From Amycolatopsis coloradensis (lineage in GTDB: Bacteria > Actinomycetota > Actinomycetes > Mycobacteriales > Pseudonocardiaceae), in assembly GCF_001953865.1 (NCBI RefSeq), contig NZ_MQUQ01000004.1, positions 277,007 through 341,006 on the forward strand: a stretch of DNA of 64,000 nt. The letters run 5' to 3'. A model generated the notes under the pieces. It saw nothing but the letters and a program-made list of their open reading frames with translations. It did no database searches and was not told the origin of the DNA. Position numbers and translations under genes: made by a program. Positions 1-8,364 of the stretch are shown piece by piece. Each line of letters starts with the position of its first letter. Position 1 is the first letter of the stretch.

Positions 1-1503
1 GGCGCCCGCTGGTTGAGTCTCGAACCGCTTTCGGACGGTGGCGCGACCGGTCTGCTCGCCAAGATCGTCGGCGAGGACCGCGTCCGCGCGGAGCCCGCCG
101 CCGCGCGGGAACTCGTCGCACTGTGCGGGTACCTGCCACTCGCGGTCCGGATCGCGGGCAACCGGCTCGCCACCCGGCCGCAGTGGTCACTGGCCCAGCT
201 GGCCGACCGGCTGCGCGACGAAGGCACCCGGCTGCGCGCGCTCGCGGTGGGCGATCTGCAACTGCGCTCGGCGTTCGACCTGTCCTACCGCGGGGTTTCG
301 GCGGGGGCACGGCGGCTCTTCCGCCGGCTGGCGACCGTGCCGGGCGCCGACTTCGGCCTCGAACTCGCGGGTGTCGTGTCCGGCGCTTCCGACGCCGACG
401 TCCGCGACCACCTCGACGAACTCTTCGACGCCAGCCTCCTGCAATCCACCGCCGTGCCGGAACGCCACCAGTTCCACGACCTGGTCCGCCTGTTCGCCGA
501 GGAACGGTTCGAAGCGGAGGAGGATCCGGCGGTGCGTGACCTCGTGCTCGCCCACCTGCTCGACAAGGCGGCCGAAGCGGCACGGTTGTTCTATCCCAAG
601 GCACCGGAGACCGGGCGCTTCGGCTCGCGAGACGAGAACGGGCGCTGGCTGGACGTCGAAGGCGACAACTGGGTCGCCGCGCAGCGGGTGGCGGCTCGGA
701 AGGGCTGGCACCGCGAAGTCAGCGACCTCGCCGTCGCGCTGCACTGGTACTCCGACGGGCGGAGCGGGCAGCGGCCGTGGGGGGAGATCTTCTCCCTCGG
801 CGCGGCCGCGGCGAACGCGCTCGGCAACGCCGCGGACGAGGCCAAGCTGCTCAACTTCGTCGGCTGGGCCAGCAGTGTCTGCCTCGCCGACGACGAAGCC
901 GCGGTCGAGGCGCATCTTCGCGCACTGGACATCGCCACCCGGATCGGCGACCGCACCGAGCAGACCTGGGCGTCCATCTACCTCGGCCAGGTGCTGCGTT
1001 ATGTCGGGCGAGAAGCCGAAGCGTTCGAATACGCGAGACGCGGGTACGAATCGGCGGGCGAACTGCCGTTCTGGGACGGGCAGAGCTCGGCCCGGAACGT
1101 CTACGGGCACACATTGCTCGCGGCCGGGCGGCATTCCGAAGCGCTCGCCGTCCACCGCGCCGTCCTCGCCGACGCCGAACGGCTGGCCAACGAGACGTAC
1201 CCCGGTCTCCACCGGATGCTGAGAGCGCTGGCCCTGCGTGCCATCGGCGACGTACTGGCGGATCTCGCCGAATGGCGGGACGCGGCGGGCTACTACCGCA
1301 CCAGCCGGTGGCTTTCGTGGGAAGGCGGCTTCGGCGTGATGGAGGCGATCTGCGCGCTTCGCGAAGGGCGGGCATGGCGGGAGGCGGGCGCCTTCGAGGA
1401 GGCAAGGGAGAGCCTCACGCTGGCCGTCGAACTCTCCTCCGCTCCGGCGTCCAGCACGCGGCGGGAGCAAGCGCTGGCGGAACTGGCGCTGCTGCCTCAG
1501 TGA
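1..1503 (+). CDS. NB-ARC/TPR transcriptional regulator, C-terminal part (AfsR/SARP-like)
   Basis: The reading frame is open from the first base, so the gene starts upstream of the window and the N-terminal DNA-binding and P-loop regions are not visible. What remains begins inside an NB-ARC ATPase: the GLPL-type motif appears as CGYLPLAVRIAG near residue 43. A winged-helix-like segment follows (RSAFDLSYRGVSAGARRLFR), then HDLVRLFAEE, which typically ends the ATPase module in AfsR/SARP and LuxR-type STAND regulators. The last 300 residues are helical and Ala/Glu/Leu-rich with spaced W/Y/A residues, as in TPR arrays. Such proteins are ATP-dependent cytoplasmic switches, often controlling secondary metabolism. 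The family assignment is good. Whether the missing N terminus is SARP-type or another helix-turn-helix cannot be told. Confidence 0.8.
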   Translation, partial: GARWLSLEPLSDGGATGLLAKIVGEDRVRAEPAAARELVALCGYLPLAVRIAGNRLATRPQWSLAQLADRLRDEGTRLRALAVGDLQLRSAFDLSYRGVSAGARRLFRRLATVPGADFGLELAGVVSGASDADVRDHLDELFDASLLQSTAVPERHQFHDLVRLFAEERFEAEEDPAVRDLVLAHLLDKAAEAARLFYPKAPETGRFGSRDENGRWLDVEGDNWVAAQRVAARKGWHREVSDLAVALHWYSDGRSGQRPWGEIFSLGAAAANALGNAADEAKLLNFVGWASSVCLADDEAAVEAHLRALDIATRIGDRTEQTWASIYLGQVLRYVGREAEAFEYARRGYESAGELPFWDGQSSARNVYGHTLLAAGRHSEALAVHRAVLADAERLANETYPGLHRMLRALALRAIGDVLADLAEWRDAAGYYRTSRWLSWEGGFGVMEAICALREGRAWREAGAFEEARESLTLAVELSSAPASSTRREQALAELALLPQ

Positions 1504-1783
1504 GGGGTGAAGTGCCGACCGCGATTCCGGCGGCCGGTTCCTCGGGGGATTTCGCGTCCGGGACCAGATCGCCGAGTCGGGCGGGCGGCACGGGCGAGGC
1601 CGGAGTGAGGAGGACGTCCGGTTCGTCCTCCCGGAGCGCCGCCACACCAACGAGGGCATTGTCGATCACCCGCGGCCGGGCTTCCGGTGGATCAGGGCGG
1701 TTCGCGCACCGGATCGTGCCCCTTCGATTCCTCATCGCCGGGAGCTGCAACTAAGCTTCGGGCCGACGGAGGCGGGAGGGCCG

Positions 1784-2431
1784 ATGACGAACGCGGACGG
1801 GCAGAGCCCGCGGGAACGCTACCGCGACCAGGTGCGCGCGGAGATCAAGCAGCGCGCGTGGGAGCAGCTCGCCACCGCCGGGGTCCCCGCGCTGTCGCTC
1901 AACGCGATCGCCAAACAGGTGGGCATGAGCGGCCCGGCGCTGTACCGGTACTTCGCCAGCCGCGACGACCTCATCACCGCGCTCATCCGTGACGCCTACC
2001 GAAGCCTCGCCGACACTGTCCGCGCGGCGTTCGACTCCGGTGCCGATCTGCCCGGCCTCGCCGTCACCATCCGGGACTGGGCACGGAGCGACCCGCAGCG
2101 CTACTTCCTCATCTACGGCACGCCCGTCCCCGGCTATCACGCGCCCGACGACACCACCGCCATCTCGCGCGAAGTCATGGCGGTGCTGCTCAAGGCGTGC
2201 CACGCGAGCGCCGTGGACAAGCCGGAAACGCCGTTCGACAAGCATCTGGACAGCCACCGCGACTGGGCGGGCGACCACCCCGCCACCTCCGCGACCCTGC
2301 ACCGGGCGCTCGCCTTCTGGACCCGCCTGCACGGTGTGCTGTCACTCGAACTCGCCGGTCAGTTCACCGGCATGAAGTTCGACCCCGATCTGCTGATCGC
2401 GGACGAAGTGGACGATCTCACGACGCGGTGA
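1784..2431 (+). CDS. TetR/AcrR family transcriptional regulator
   Basis: This is a 215-residue TetR-type repressor. The N-terminal helix-turn-helix spans about residues 18-65, with typical segments SLNAIAKQVGMSGPALYRYF and ASRDDLI. The C-terminal half (DWARSDPQRYFLIYG, then ALAFWTRLHGVLSLEL) matches the WHG-type ligand-binding domain seen in many actinobacterial TetR proteins, where FW..LHG.. is characteristic. The ATG start lies a few bases after a GGAGGCGGGAGG stretch that can act as ribosome binding site. No adjacent gene is divergent, so its target is not evident from position. The roughly 280 bp upstream holds no convincing gene. Confidence 0.85.
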   Translation: MTNADGQSPRERYRDQVRAEIKQRAWEQLATAGVPALSLNAIAKQVGMSGPALYRYFASRDDLITALIRDAYRSLADTVRAAFDSGADLPGLAVTIRDWARSDPQRYFLIYGTPVPGYHAPDDTTAISREVMAVLLKACHASAVDKPETPFDKHLDSHRDWAGDHPATSATLHRALAFWTRLHGVLSLELAGQFTGMKFDPDLLIADEVDDLTTR

Positions 2432-2667
2432 CCGGCCTTCGCCGAGACCGATCACGTTTCGCACTGAACCTTTCACGCACTTCGGGCGTCATGCCCTGTG
2501 ACGCTTCCGTCATCCGTGGGAAACAGGACTTCCACGATTGACGTACAACGCCGTAACGTTATAGCTTCTAAGTAAAGCGAGAGCCAATTACAGGCAGAGG
2601 GATCGGCCGCCGTCCGATCCTCCTGTCCGATTCCGGGTTTCCGAACGCTTCGGAGGGGGCTTCGATC

Positions 2668-3333
2668 ATGAACCGCGGAGGAAAGAGCACCAGAGGGCTC
2701 GATCGTGTCCGGGTCGCCGTACACGCCCCGGATCTCCTGGCAGGGCTCGGCACGACGAGCATTCTCGGTGCCGACGAGCGACTGAAAGTACTGTCCGAGA
2801 CCGATCTCGGGCCGGCCGAGGTGATCGTGACGGTCGGGGATTCGATCGGCGACGGGGTTTTCACGTTCCTGCGCCAGGTTCGTGCCGCGTCGACGCTCAA
2901 GGCGCCGCCCCGGTGCGTGATCGTCACCGACCATTTCCCGGTTCAGGTCCTGATGACGGCGATCGAATGCGGTATGGCCGCCTTGCTGCCGCGACGCGAC
3001 CTCGACAGCGAGCACCTGGTGCGGACGATTCTCGCGGTCAGCCAGGGAGCCGGTGCCCTGCCGCCCCGCTTGCAGGGCAGCCTGCTTTCCCAGCTCGAGC
3101 GCATCCAGGAAGATCTGCTGGCGCCCAACGGTCTCGCGCTGTCCGGACTGTCCGACCGGGAACGGGAAGTCCTCCGCCTGCTGGCCGACGGCCATGGCAC
3201 GGAGGAGATCGCGGCCAAGCTCGCTTACTCCGAGAGCACGGTGAAGAACGTGCTCCACCGGGTGATGACCCGCTACGGGCTCCACAACCGCACGCACGCT
3301 GTCGCCTACGCGCTGCGCACCGGCTCGATCTGA
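2668..3333 (+). CDS. LuxR/NarL-family response-regulator-like transcription factor
   Basis: This 221-residue protein has a degenerate receiver-like N-terminal half (about 1-130) and a clear C-terminal LuxR helix-turn-helix (about 155-215). Diagnostic residues are LSDREREVLRLLADGHGTEE followed by IAAKLAYSESTVKNVLHRVM. The receiver part lacks an obvious acidic pocket and phospho-acceptor Asp in the usual context (the equivalent strand reads CVIVTDH), so it may be an atypical, phosphorylation-independent receiver. It stands alone between two TetR genes with no sensor kinase beside it. The roughly 235 bp upstream is relatively AT-rich near 2555-2580 and is the likely promoter region. Distant LuxR proteins of this type often control secondary-metabolite genes, but no target is identifiable here. 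Confidence 0.85.
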   Translation: MNRGGKSTRGLDRVRVAVHAPDLLAGLGTTSILGADERLKVLSETDLGPAEVIVTVGDSIGDGVFTFLRQVRAASTLKAPPRCVIVTDHFPVQVLMTAIECGMAALLPRRDLDSEHLVRTILAVSQGAGALPPRLQGSLLSQLERIQEDLLAPNGLALSGLSDREREVLRLLADGHGTEEIAAKLAYSESTVKNVLHRVMTRYGLHNRTHAVAYALRTGSI

Positions 3334-3384
3334 AAGCGGCTGTCCGTCCTGAGTGGACGAGGGCAGCGCCGTCGCCGCCTTCGG

Positions 3385-3966
3385 TCAGCGGAGCTGAACG
3401 CGGCTCAGCACGCGGTCCACGACGTCGGGAAGCGGCTGATCCTCCGGACCTTCCAGCCACAGCACGTTCCCGGTCCGCAGCGTGGCGAGGAAGGTCGCCG
3501 CGGTGAGCCTGGCCAGCTCCTGATCGAGGCCGTGCCCCCGGGCGAGCAGCACCGCGATCAGGTCACGTTCGAGGGCGATCTGATCGCCCGCCTGCCGCGC
3601 GAGCAGCGACGGATGCCGCCGCAGCAGCCGTAGCTGCGCCACCCACTCGCGATCGGGGACGGGGTGCGCCCGGTACAGCTCCCCGCATGCCGCGCGCAGC
3701 GCCTGCCACGGTTTCTCACCCGGCGGCCTGCCTTCGACCAGTGACACCAGCAACCCGGTCCGCTCGCGATCGGCGTGCAGGATCGCGTCTTCCTTGTTCG
3801 CGAAGTAGTTCGAGAACGTCCGCCGGGACACCCCCACCGCGTCGGCGATGTCCTCGACCGTCACGCCGTCGAGACCGTGCTCCATCGCCAGCCGAAGCGC
3901 GGCCTCGTGCAGTGATTGCCGCGTCGCCGCCTTCTTGCGGGTGCGGAGCGTGTCGAGGGTGTCCAC
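3385..3966 (-). CDS. TetR family repressor divergent from an MFS efflux gene
   Basis: This is a 193-residue TetR protein. The N-terminal helix-turn-helix is unmistakable (TVEDIADAVGVSRRTFSNYF, about residues 36-55), followed by the usual ANKEDAI. The C-terminal domain has no motif that fixes the ligand. The gene is divergent from the DHA2-type exporter at 4054, and the 87 bp between them holds a perfect 10-bp-arm inverted repeat. This is the classic arrangement of a substrate-induced efflux pump with local autorepression. The start ATG at 3966 agrees with the usual 8-12 residues before the first helix. Confidence 0.88.
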   Translation of the reverse strand: MDTLDTLRTRKKAATRQSLHEAALRLAMEHGLDGVTVEDIADAVGVSRRTFSNYFANKEDAILHADRERTGLLVSLVEGRPPGEKPWQALRAACGELYRAHPVPDREWVAQLRLLRRHPSLLARQAGDQIALERDLIAVLLARGHGLDQELARLTAATFLATLRTGNVLWLEGPEDQPLPDVVDRVLSRVQLR

Positions 3967-3997
3967 CAGGACAGCGTAGCGAGGGGAATAAAGTTCT

Positions 3998-4019
3998 CAC
4001 TGTGCAAGTTTGCACAGTG
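3998..4019. promoter_or_regulatory. Probable TetR operator between repressor and exporter
   Basis: CACTGTGCAA and its exact reverse complement TTGCACAGTG flank a 2-bp spacer, giving a 22-bp palindrome. It is centred between the divergent starts at 3966 and 4054. Size and symmetry fit a TetR dimer-pair operator controlling both genes. The sequence is directly visible; its function is inferred. Confidence 0.75.
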
Positions 4020-4053
4020 GGCAATAATTGCCGGGAACGCTCGAAGGGACGCC

Positions 4054-5631
4054 ATGAAGACCGATGGAACGACGGCGGCGGCGCCGTCCGGCGCGATGGG
4101 GCACCGCCAGGTGCTCGAGTCGCTGTCCGGACTGCTGCTCGCGCTGCTCGTGGCGATGATCAGCTCGACGGTCGTGTCGACCGCCCTGCCGCTGATCATC
4201 GGCTCGCTGAACGGCTCGCAGACGCAGTACACGTGGGTGGTCACGGCCACCCTGCTGGCGGCGACGGCCACCACCCCGATCTGGGGCAAGCTCGCCGACC
4301 TGTTCAACAAGAAGACGCTGGTCCAGATCGCCATCGTGATCTTCGTGGTCGGGTCGATGATCAGCGGGTTCAGCCAGAACACCGGACAGCTGATCGCCGC
4401 CCGCGCGTTCCAGGGCATCGGCGTCGGCGGTTTGCAGGCACTGGTCCAGGTCGTGATCGCGGCGATCATCCCGCCGCGTGAACGCGGCCGTTACAACGGC
4501 TACCTCGGCGCCGTCATGGCGGTCGCCACGGTCGGCGGACCGCTCCTCGGCGGCCTGATCGTGGACGTGCCGTGGCTGGGCTGGCGCTGGTGCTTCTTCG
4601 TCGGCGTGCCGATCGCGGTGGCGGCCTTCATCGTGTTGCAGCGGACCCTGAAGCTGGAAACCGTGCGCCGCGAGAACGTCCAGGTCGACTACCTCGGCGC
4701 CGGTCTCATCGCGGCGGGCGTGAGCGTCCTGCTGATCTGGGTCTCGTTCGTGGGCAACACCTTCGACTGGCTGTCGTGGCAGACGGCCGTCATGGTGGCT
4801 GGTGGTGTCGTACTCCTGGCGCTCGCGCTCACGGTGGAACGGAAGGTCCGCGAACCCGTCGTCCCGCTGCACATCATCACCCAGCGCACCCCGGCGCTGG
4901 CGATCGTCGCGAGCCTCGCCGTCGGGATGGCGATGTTCGGCGGCGCGGTGTTCCTCGGCCAGTACTTCCAGGTCGGCCGCGGCTACTCCCCCACCGAAGC
5001 AGGCCTGCTGACCATCCCGCTGATGGCGGGGGTGCTCGTGTCCTCGACCGTGTCCGGGCGGCTGATCAGCCGCACCGGCCGGATCAAGCCGTACATCGTG
5101 GCGGGCACCATCACCCTGGTGATCGGTTTCCTCGGACTGGGCACCGTCGACCACGCGTCGCCGCTGTGGCTGGTCGGCATCGCGATGGCGGTCGTCGGCA
5201 TCGGCGTCGGCATGACGATGCAGAACCTCGTGCTGGCCGTACAGAACACCGTGCCGTTGCGGGATCTGGGTGCGGCGAGCGCTTCGGTCACGTTCTTCCG
5301 GTCGCTCGGCGGCACCATCGGGGTCTCGGTGCTGGGCGCGGTGCTCGCGAACCGGGTCACCGCCGATCTGTCCACCGCACTGCACGTGCCGGCGGGCCAG
5401 GCGTCGACGGGAAGTGTCAGCGCGCTGAACCTCAAGGCGCTGCCGCCGGAGGTCCAGACGATCGTGCACACGGTGTACGGCGACGCGACCGCGCACATCT
5501 TCCTGATCTCCGCGGCGGTGGGCGTCGTGGGCGTGATCGCGGCACTGCTGCTCAAGCCGCTCACCCTGCGCACCACCCTCGACGTGGAGACGAAGACCGA
5601 AACCCCGGCGTCCGACCCGGTCGCGGGCTAG
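4054..5631 (+). CDS. DHA2-family MFS drug exporter (EmrB/QacA type)
   Basis: The product is 525 residues. The open frame extends further upstream, but the ATG at 4054 is chosen because GAAGGGA lies just before it and the preceding translation is not family-like. About 14 hydrophobic segments are visible, as in the 14-TM DHA2 branch. Motif A follows the second segment (GKLADLFNKK, near residue 77), a conserved RAFQGIGVGG segment lies near 120, and motif C-like AVATVGGPLLGG lies around 155. The protein is a proton-driven inner-membrane exporter, probably of a toxic amphiphile. The divergent TetR gene and palindromic operator suggest induction by its substrate. It is followed 7 bp later by a universal stress protein gene. 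Confidence 0.9.
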   Translation: MKTDGTTAAAPSGAMGHRQVLESLSGLLLALLVAMISSTVVSTALPLIIGSLNGSQTQYTWVVTATLLAATATTPIWGKLADLFNKKTLVQIAIVIFVVGSMISGFSQNTGQLIAARAFQGIGVGGLQALVQVVIAAIIPPRERGRYNGYLGAVMAVATVGGPLLGGLIVDVPWLGWRWCFFVGVPIAVAAFIVLQRTLKLETVRRENVQVDYLGAGLIAAGVSVLLIWVSFVGNTFDWLSWQTAVMVAGGVVLLALALTVERKVREPVVPLHIITQRTPALAIVASLAVGMAMFGGAVFLGQYFQVGRGYSPTEAGLLTIPLMAGVLVSSTVSGRLISRTGRIKPYIVAGTITLVIGFLGLGTVDHASPLWLVGIAMAVVGIGVGMTMQNLVLAVQNTVPLRDLGAASASVTFFRSLGGTIGVSVLGAVLANRVTADLSTALHVPAGQASTGSVSALNLKALPPEVQTIVHTVYGDATAHIFLISAAVGVVGVIAALLLKPLTLRTTLDVETKTETPASDPVAG

Positions 5632-5638
5632 GCGCGCG

Positions 5639-6118
5639 ATGAGCACGCCGGGAGCCTTCGAGTCCACTGTGGAGCGTTTCGGCCCACCCCGGAGACCTTC
5701 GGGGCGGGCCATCCTGGCCGGGGTCGACGGCTCCGACACGGCGATGCGGGCGGCCGCCTTCGCCTTCGGCATGGCACGACGCGAGGGCGGCAGGCTGATC
5801 GTCGCCTTCGTCGTCTGCCGCACCGCACTGTCGAACCTCGGGCCGGCGGTCGCGACGACGGTGGAGCACGACACGACACTTCAGCTGTACGCCGAACTTC
5901 GCGAGCAGATCCGGGAAGCGGCCGACGAACTGGAAGTGCCGGTCAGTTTCCTGAAGACCTACGGCGATCCGTACACCGCGCTCCGCGACACCGCCGACCG
6001 CGGCCAGGTCGACACGGTGGTGGTCGGCGCGTCACAAAAGGCGGGACACCGGTTCGCGGGGTCGGTCGCGACGAAGCTCATCAAGACCGGGCACTGGCCG
6101 GTGCTCGTCGTTCCCTGA
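5639..6118 (+). CDS. Universal stress protein (UspA domain)
   Basis: This 159-residue protein is a single Usp domain. It begins with the strand ILAGVDGSDTAMRAAAFAFG (about residues 24-43) and ends with TVVVGASQKAGHRFAGSVAT and HWPVLVVP, which correspond to the ATP-binding glycine-rich loop and final strand of the family. The gene starts 7 bp after the exporter stop and is probably cotranscribed with it. Small cytoplasmic Usp proteins bind ATP and are induced in stress. A direct functional link to the exporter is only positional. Confidence 0.85.
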   Translation: MSTPGAFESTVERFGPPRRPSGRAILAGVDGSDTAMRAAAFAFGMARREGGRLIVAFVVCRTALSNLGPAVATTVEHDTTLQLYAELREQIREAADELEVPVSFLKTYGDPYTALRDTADRGQVDTVVVGASQKAGHRFAGSVATKLIKTGHWPVLVVP

Positions 6119-6154
6119 AGACCGGCTCCGTGACGGCCTGCCGCCCGGGAACGA

Positions 6155-6349
6155 CACGGCTCCGACCACCACGACGACGAGCGCCCGCAACAGGGTCGCG
6201 GCGGCGGGTTGCCGCATGAACACGGCGGATCCGCCGCTCGCCGGGAGCGCGGGCAAGGCCTCGCCGATCAGTAGCCAGCCGATCACCTGCCCGGTGACGG
6301 CCAGTACGAGCAACCAGCAGCGCCGAAGCGAACTCACGAAATCGTGCAA
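6155..6349 (-). pseudogene. Remnant of an EamA/DMT-type permease (C-terminal piece)
   Basis: On the minus strand a short open frame encodes two hydrophobic segments, LVLAVTGQVIGWLLIGEALP and ATLLRALVVVVVGAVSF. The pattern TGQVIGWLLIG..LP.LPA...LLRQP resembles the last transmembrane repeat of EamA/DMT permeases. No upstream portion of such a gene is present, and downstream the frame runs into the usp gene on the other strand. I read it as a decayed fragment. A small unrelated membrane protein is the alternative. Nothing recognisable lies in the 238 bp up to 6587. Confidence 0.35.
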
Positions 6350-6587
6350 TTGCCCTTACCCTTGGCGCTTCTGGTGGACAGCAGGGCAAGATCTGGCCCG
6401 CACGGCAACGATGCTCGTGTCGGGGTGGTGGGGCGTCCTCGGTCACGCCGTCACCCGTCAGGTAGCCGGGCAGCGCGCCGCCCTGGCCCCAGTGGCGGGC
6501 GATCTCCTCGAACACCTTCCGCCGGTGATCGCCGACCACGCCCTGCGGGCGAATTCGCCTACGGCCTCGGAGCCCGCCGGAAGTGAC

Positions 6588-7232
6588 TCAAAGCGTCATA
6601 CCCGGCAACACCAGCGCCAGCCGCGCCACCGGCGGCAACGGCGCTTGTTCCGGCGCGGCTTGGAAAGCCTGGATCACGAACGCGGCGAACCGCCGGGACG
6701 CCGCGACCCGAGCCGCCGTCGAAGTGGCTTGGATCCCGTTGTTGGCCATGAGCATGAGAACCAGGTCGTCGAGGACGAAGTCGTGGCGCAGGTTCCCGGC
6801 CTCCTTGGCCCGCCCCGCCAGCTCGGCGATCGCCCTGAGCGCGTAGTCGCGGCCCGCGGTGAAATCCACCGCCCTGGGGAAGGTCGACACGAAGGCCGCG
6901 GTGAAACCCCGGTCGCGTGCGTGCAACTCGCAGATTCTCTCGATCACGGAACAGAAGCCGTGCCACGGATCCGGGTCGGCGAGCCCTCCGTCGACGACAT
7001 CGTGGCACACGCGCATCTGGTCGGCGAAGGCCTCCGTCGCCAGGATTTCCTTGGTCGGGAAGTGCCGGTACAGGGTGGCGGGGCCGACGTCGGCACGCCG
7101 CGCGACCTCCCGCAGCGGCACGTTCAGGCCTTCGGTGGCGAACAGTGCACGAGCCGCTTCGAGGATACGTTCGCGGTTGTCCAGGGCGTCGGAGCGCGGG
7201 ATCCGAGACAAACGACTGGTCACCACTCTCAC
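6588..7232 (-). CDS. TetR family repressor divergent from an oxidoreductase
   Basis: This TetR protein of about 214 residues has an N-terminal helix-turn-helix with NRERILEAARALFATEGLN, VPLREVARRADVGPATLYRH and FPTKEILATEAF. The C-terminal domain (LVLMLMANNGIQATS) resembles the subgroup that commonly sits beside NADPH-dependent oxidoreductases. No ATG is available: the frame offers TTG at 7241 and GTG at 7232, 7226 and 7223, and I give 7232 with low certainty about the exact codon. It is divergent from the quinone oxidoreductase at 7302, with an inverted repeat between them. Confidence 0.85.
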   Translation of the reverse strand: MRVVTSRLSRIPRSDALDNRERILEAARALFATEGLNVPLREVARRADVGPATLYRHFPTKEILATEAFADQMRVCHDVVDGGLADPDPWHGFCSVIERICELHARDRGFTAAFVSTFPRAVDFTAGRDYALRAIAELAGRAKEAGNLRHDFVLDDLVLMLMANNGIQATSTAARVAASRRFAAFVIQAFQAAPEQAPLPPVARLALVLPGMTL

Positions 7233-7241
7233 TTTAGCCAA

Positions 7242-7261
7242 AACGGACGGGGGCGTCCGTT
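7242..7261. promoter_or_regulatory. Inverted-repeat operator between TetR and oxidoreductase
   Basis: AACGGACG and CGTCCGTT form perfect 8-bp arms around a GGGG spacer, immediately before the TetR start codons and about 40 bp before the divergent oxidoreductase. This fits autoregulation and control of the neighbour. The function is inferred from position and symmetry. Confidence 0.65.
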
Positions 7262-7301
7262 AGCGTCCGCCTGGCCGAAGATCAACGGACAAGGAGACGA
7301 A

Positions 7302-8258
7302 ATGCGAGCAGTCGAGATCCGGACGTTCGGTGCCCCGGAAGGCCTGGCGGTCATCGACCTCCCCGCCCCCGTTCCCGCCGCGGGCGAGGTACTGATCGAC
7401 GTCGAAGCGATCGGCGTCGGCGGTGTCGACACCGTGATCCGGAGCGGCGCGCTCGCCGGCTTCGGGTTCCGGGAAGGGCATATTCCCGGCAATGAGGTGG
7501 CGGGCACCGTCACCTCGGTCGGTGACGGCGTCGACCCGGCCTTGACCGGGCGGCGCGTCTGGGCGTTCACCGGTGAGAGCGGCGGCTACGTCGAGCGAAC
7601 GGCCGCCTCCGCCGAGAAGATCGTGCCTCTTCCCGAAAACCTGTCCACCGCCGACGCGGTGGCCATCGGGACTTCCGGCATGGTGGCCCATTTCGCCCTC
7701 GCCCACGCTCACTTCGCCCCCGGCGAGTCGGTGCTGGTGCGCGGGGCGGCGGGCAGCATCGGGATCATGACGGTGCAACTCGCGGCGGCCGGTGGCGCGA
7801 GCGCCGTGGCGGTCACGACGTCGTCGGCCGAACGCGGTGGCCGCCTGCGCGCACTGGGCGCGACCCACGTACTCGACCGCTCCGGAAACGGCGACGGTCC
7901 CGCGGAATACGACGTCGTCATCGACGTCGTCGCCGGTGCCGACCTACCGTTCTTCTTCGACAAGCTCGCTCCGAACGGCCGCATGGTGACCGTCGGTGTG
8001 GTCGCGGGCATGCCACCGGTGGACTTCGGTGCGAAGGTAATGGCGTCGTTCCGGAAGTCCCTGTCGTTCGCGGCCTTCAGCGCGGACTCGGTGCCCGAAG
8101 CCGATCGGCGGACGGTGGTGGCGGCGCAGTTCTCCGCCGCGGCCCGCGGCGAACTGCGTGCGGTGGTCCACGAGCTGCTGCCGCTGGAGAAAGCCGTGCT
8201 GGCGCACCGGAAGATGGACGATGGCGAAGTGGTCGGCAGGATCGTGCTGACCCCGTAG
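7302..8258 (+). CDS. Zinc-independent alcohol dehydrogenase / quinone oxidoreductase
   Basis: The product is 318 residues of the medium-chain dehydrogenase superfamily. It has an N-terminal GroES-like fold (IPGNEVAGTVTSVGDGV) and a Rossmann domain with VRGAAGSIGIMTVQLA near residue 145 for NADPH. The structural-zinc cysteines of true alcohol dehydrogenases are absent, as in quinone oxidoreductases (Qor/zeta-crystallin type). The ATG at 7302 follows AAGGAGAC by 3 bp. The enzyme probably reduces a quinone or enone in the cytosol. The divergent TetR repressor suggests induction by an electrophilic compound. It is not linked to a biosynthetic cluster. Confidence 0.88.
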   Translation: MRAVEIRTFGAPEGLAVIDLPAPVPAAGEVLIDVEAIGVGGVDTVIRSGALAGFGFREGHIPGNEVAGTVTSVGDGVDPALTGRRVWAFTGESGGYVERTAASAEKIVPLPENLSTADAVAIGTSGMVAHFALAHAHFAPGESVLVRGAAGSIGIMTVQLAAAGGASAVAVTTSSAERGGRLRALGATHVLDRSGNGDGPAEYDVVIDVVAGADLPFFFDKLAPNGRMVTVGVVAGMPPVDFGAKVMASFRKSLSFAAFSADSVPEADRRTVVAAQFSAAARGELRAVVHELLPLEKAVLAHRKMDDGEVVGRIVLTP

Positions 8259-8350
8259 CTTGTCCTTTGTGGAGTGCGGCGTCCGGATCCGATGAGGACA
8301 CCGTTTCACCCGGTCAGTGCAACTTTCCCCGTCGCAAGCGGTCTTCGCAC

Positions 8351-8356
8351 TAGGCT
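8351..8356 (+). promoter_or_regulatory. -10 box (TAGGCT) for a leaderless transcript
   Basis: TAGGCT matches the actinobacterial TAnnnT -10 consensus and lies 8 bp before an in-frame GTG at 8365. That spacing puts the transcription start at or next to the start codon. I used it to choose the start of the HAF-repeat gene. Confidence 0.5.
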
Positions 8357-8364
8357 GCGCTCTC

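Noticed and set aside
1415..1750. Minus-strand frame with an amidase-like stretch (REDEPDVLLTPASPVPPARL)
   Set aside because: Only about 20 residues resemble the end of an amidase, the rest does not continue the family, and half overlaps the plus-strand regulator gene. Too weak to call.
3997..5874. A 625-residue minus-strand open frame
   Set aside because: It lies antisense to the MFS exporter, is full of His/Arg/Asp from GC-rich codon complement and has no family character.
6081..6539. Minus-strand frame starting VGDHRRKVFEEIARHWG
   Set aside because: The first 25 residues look protein-like, but the continuation is low-complexity and the other strand and frames give no support. Left unannotated.
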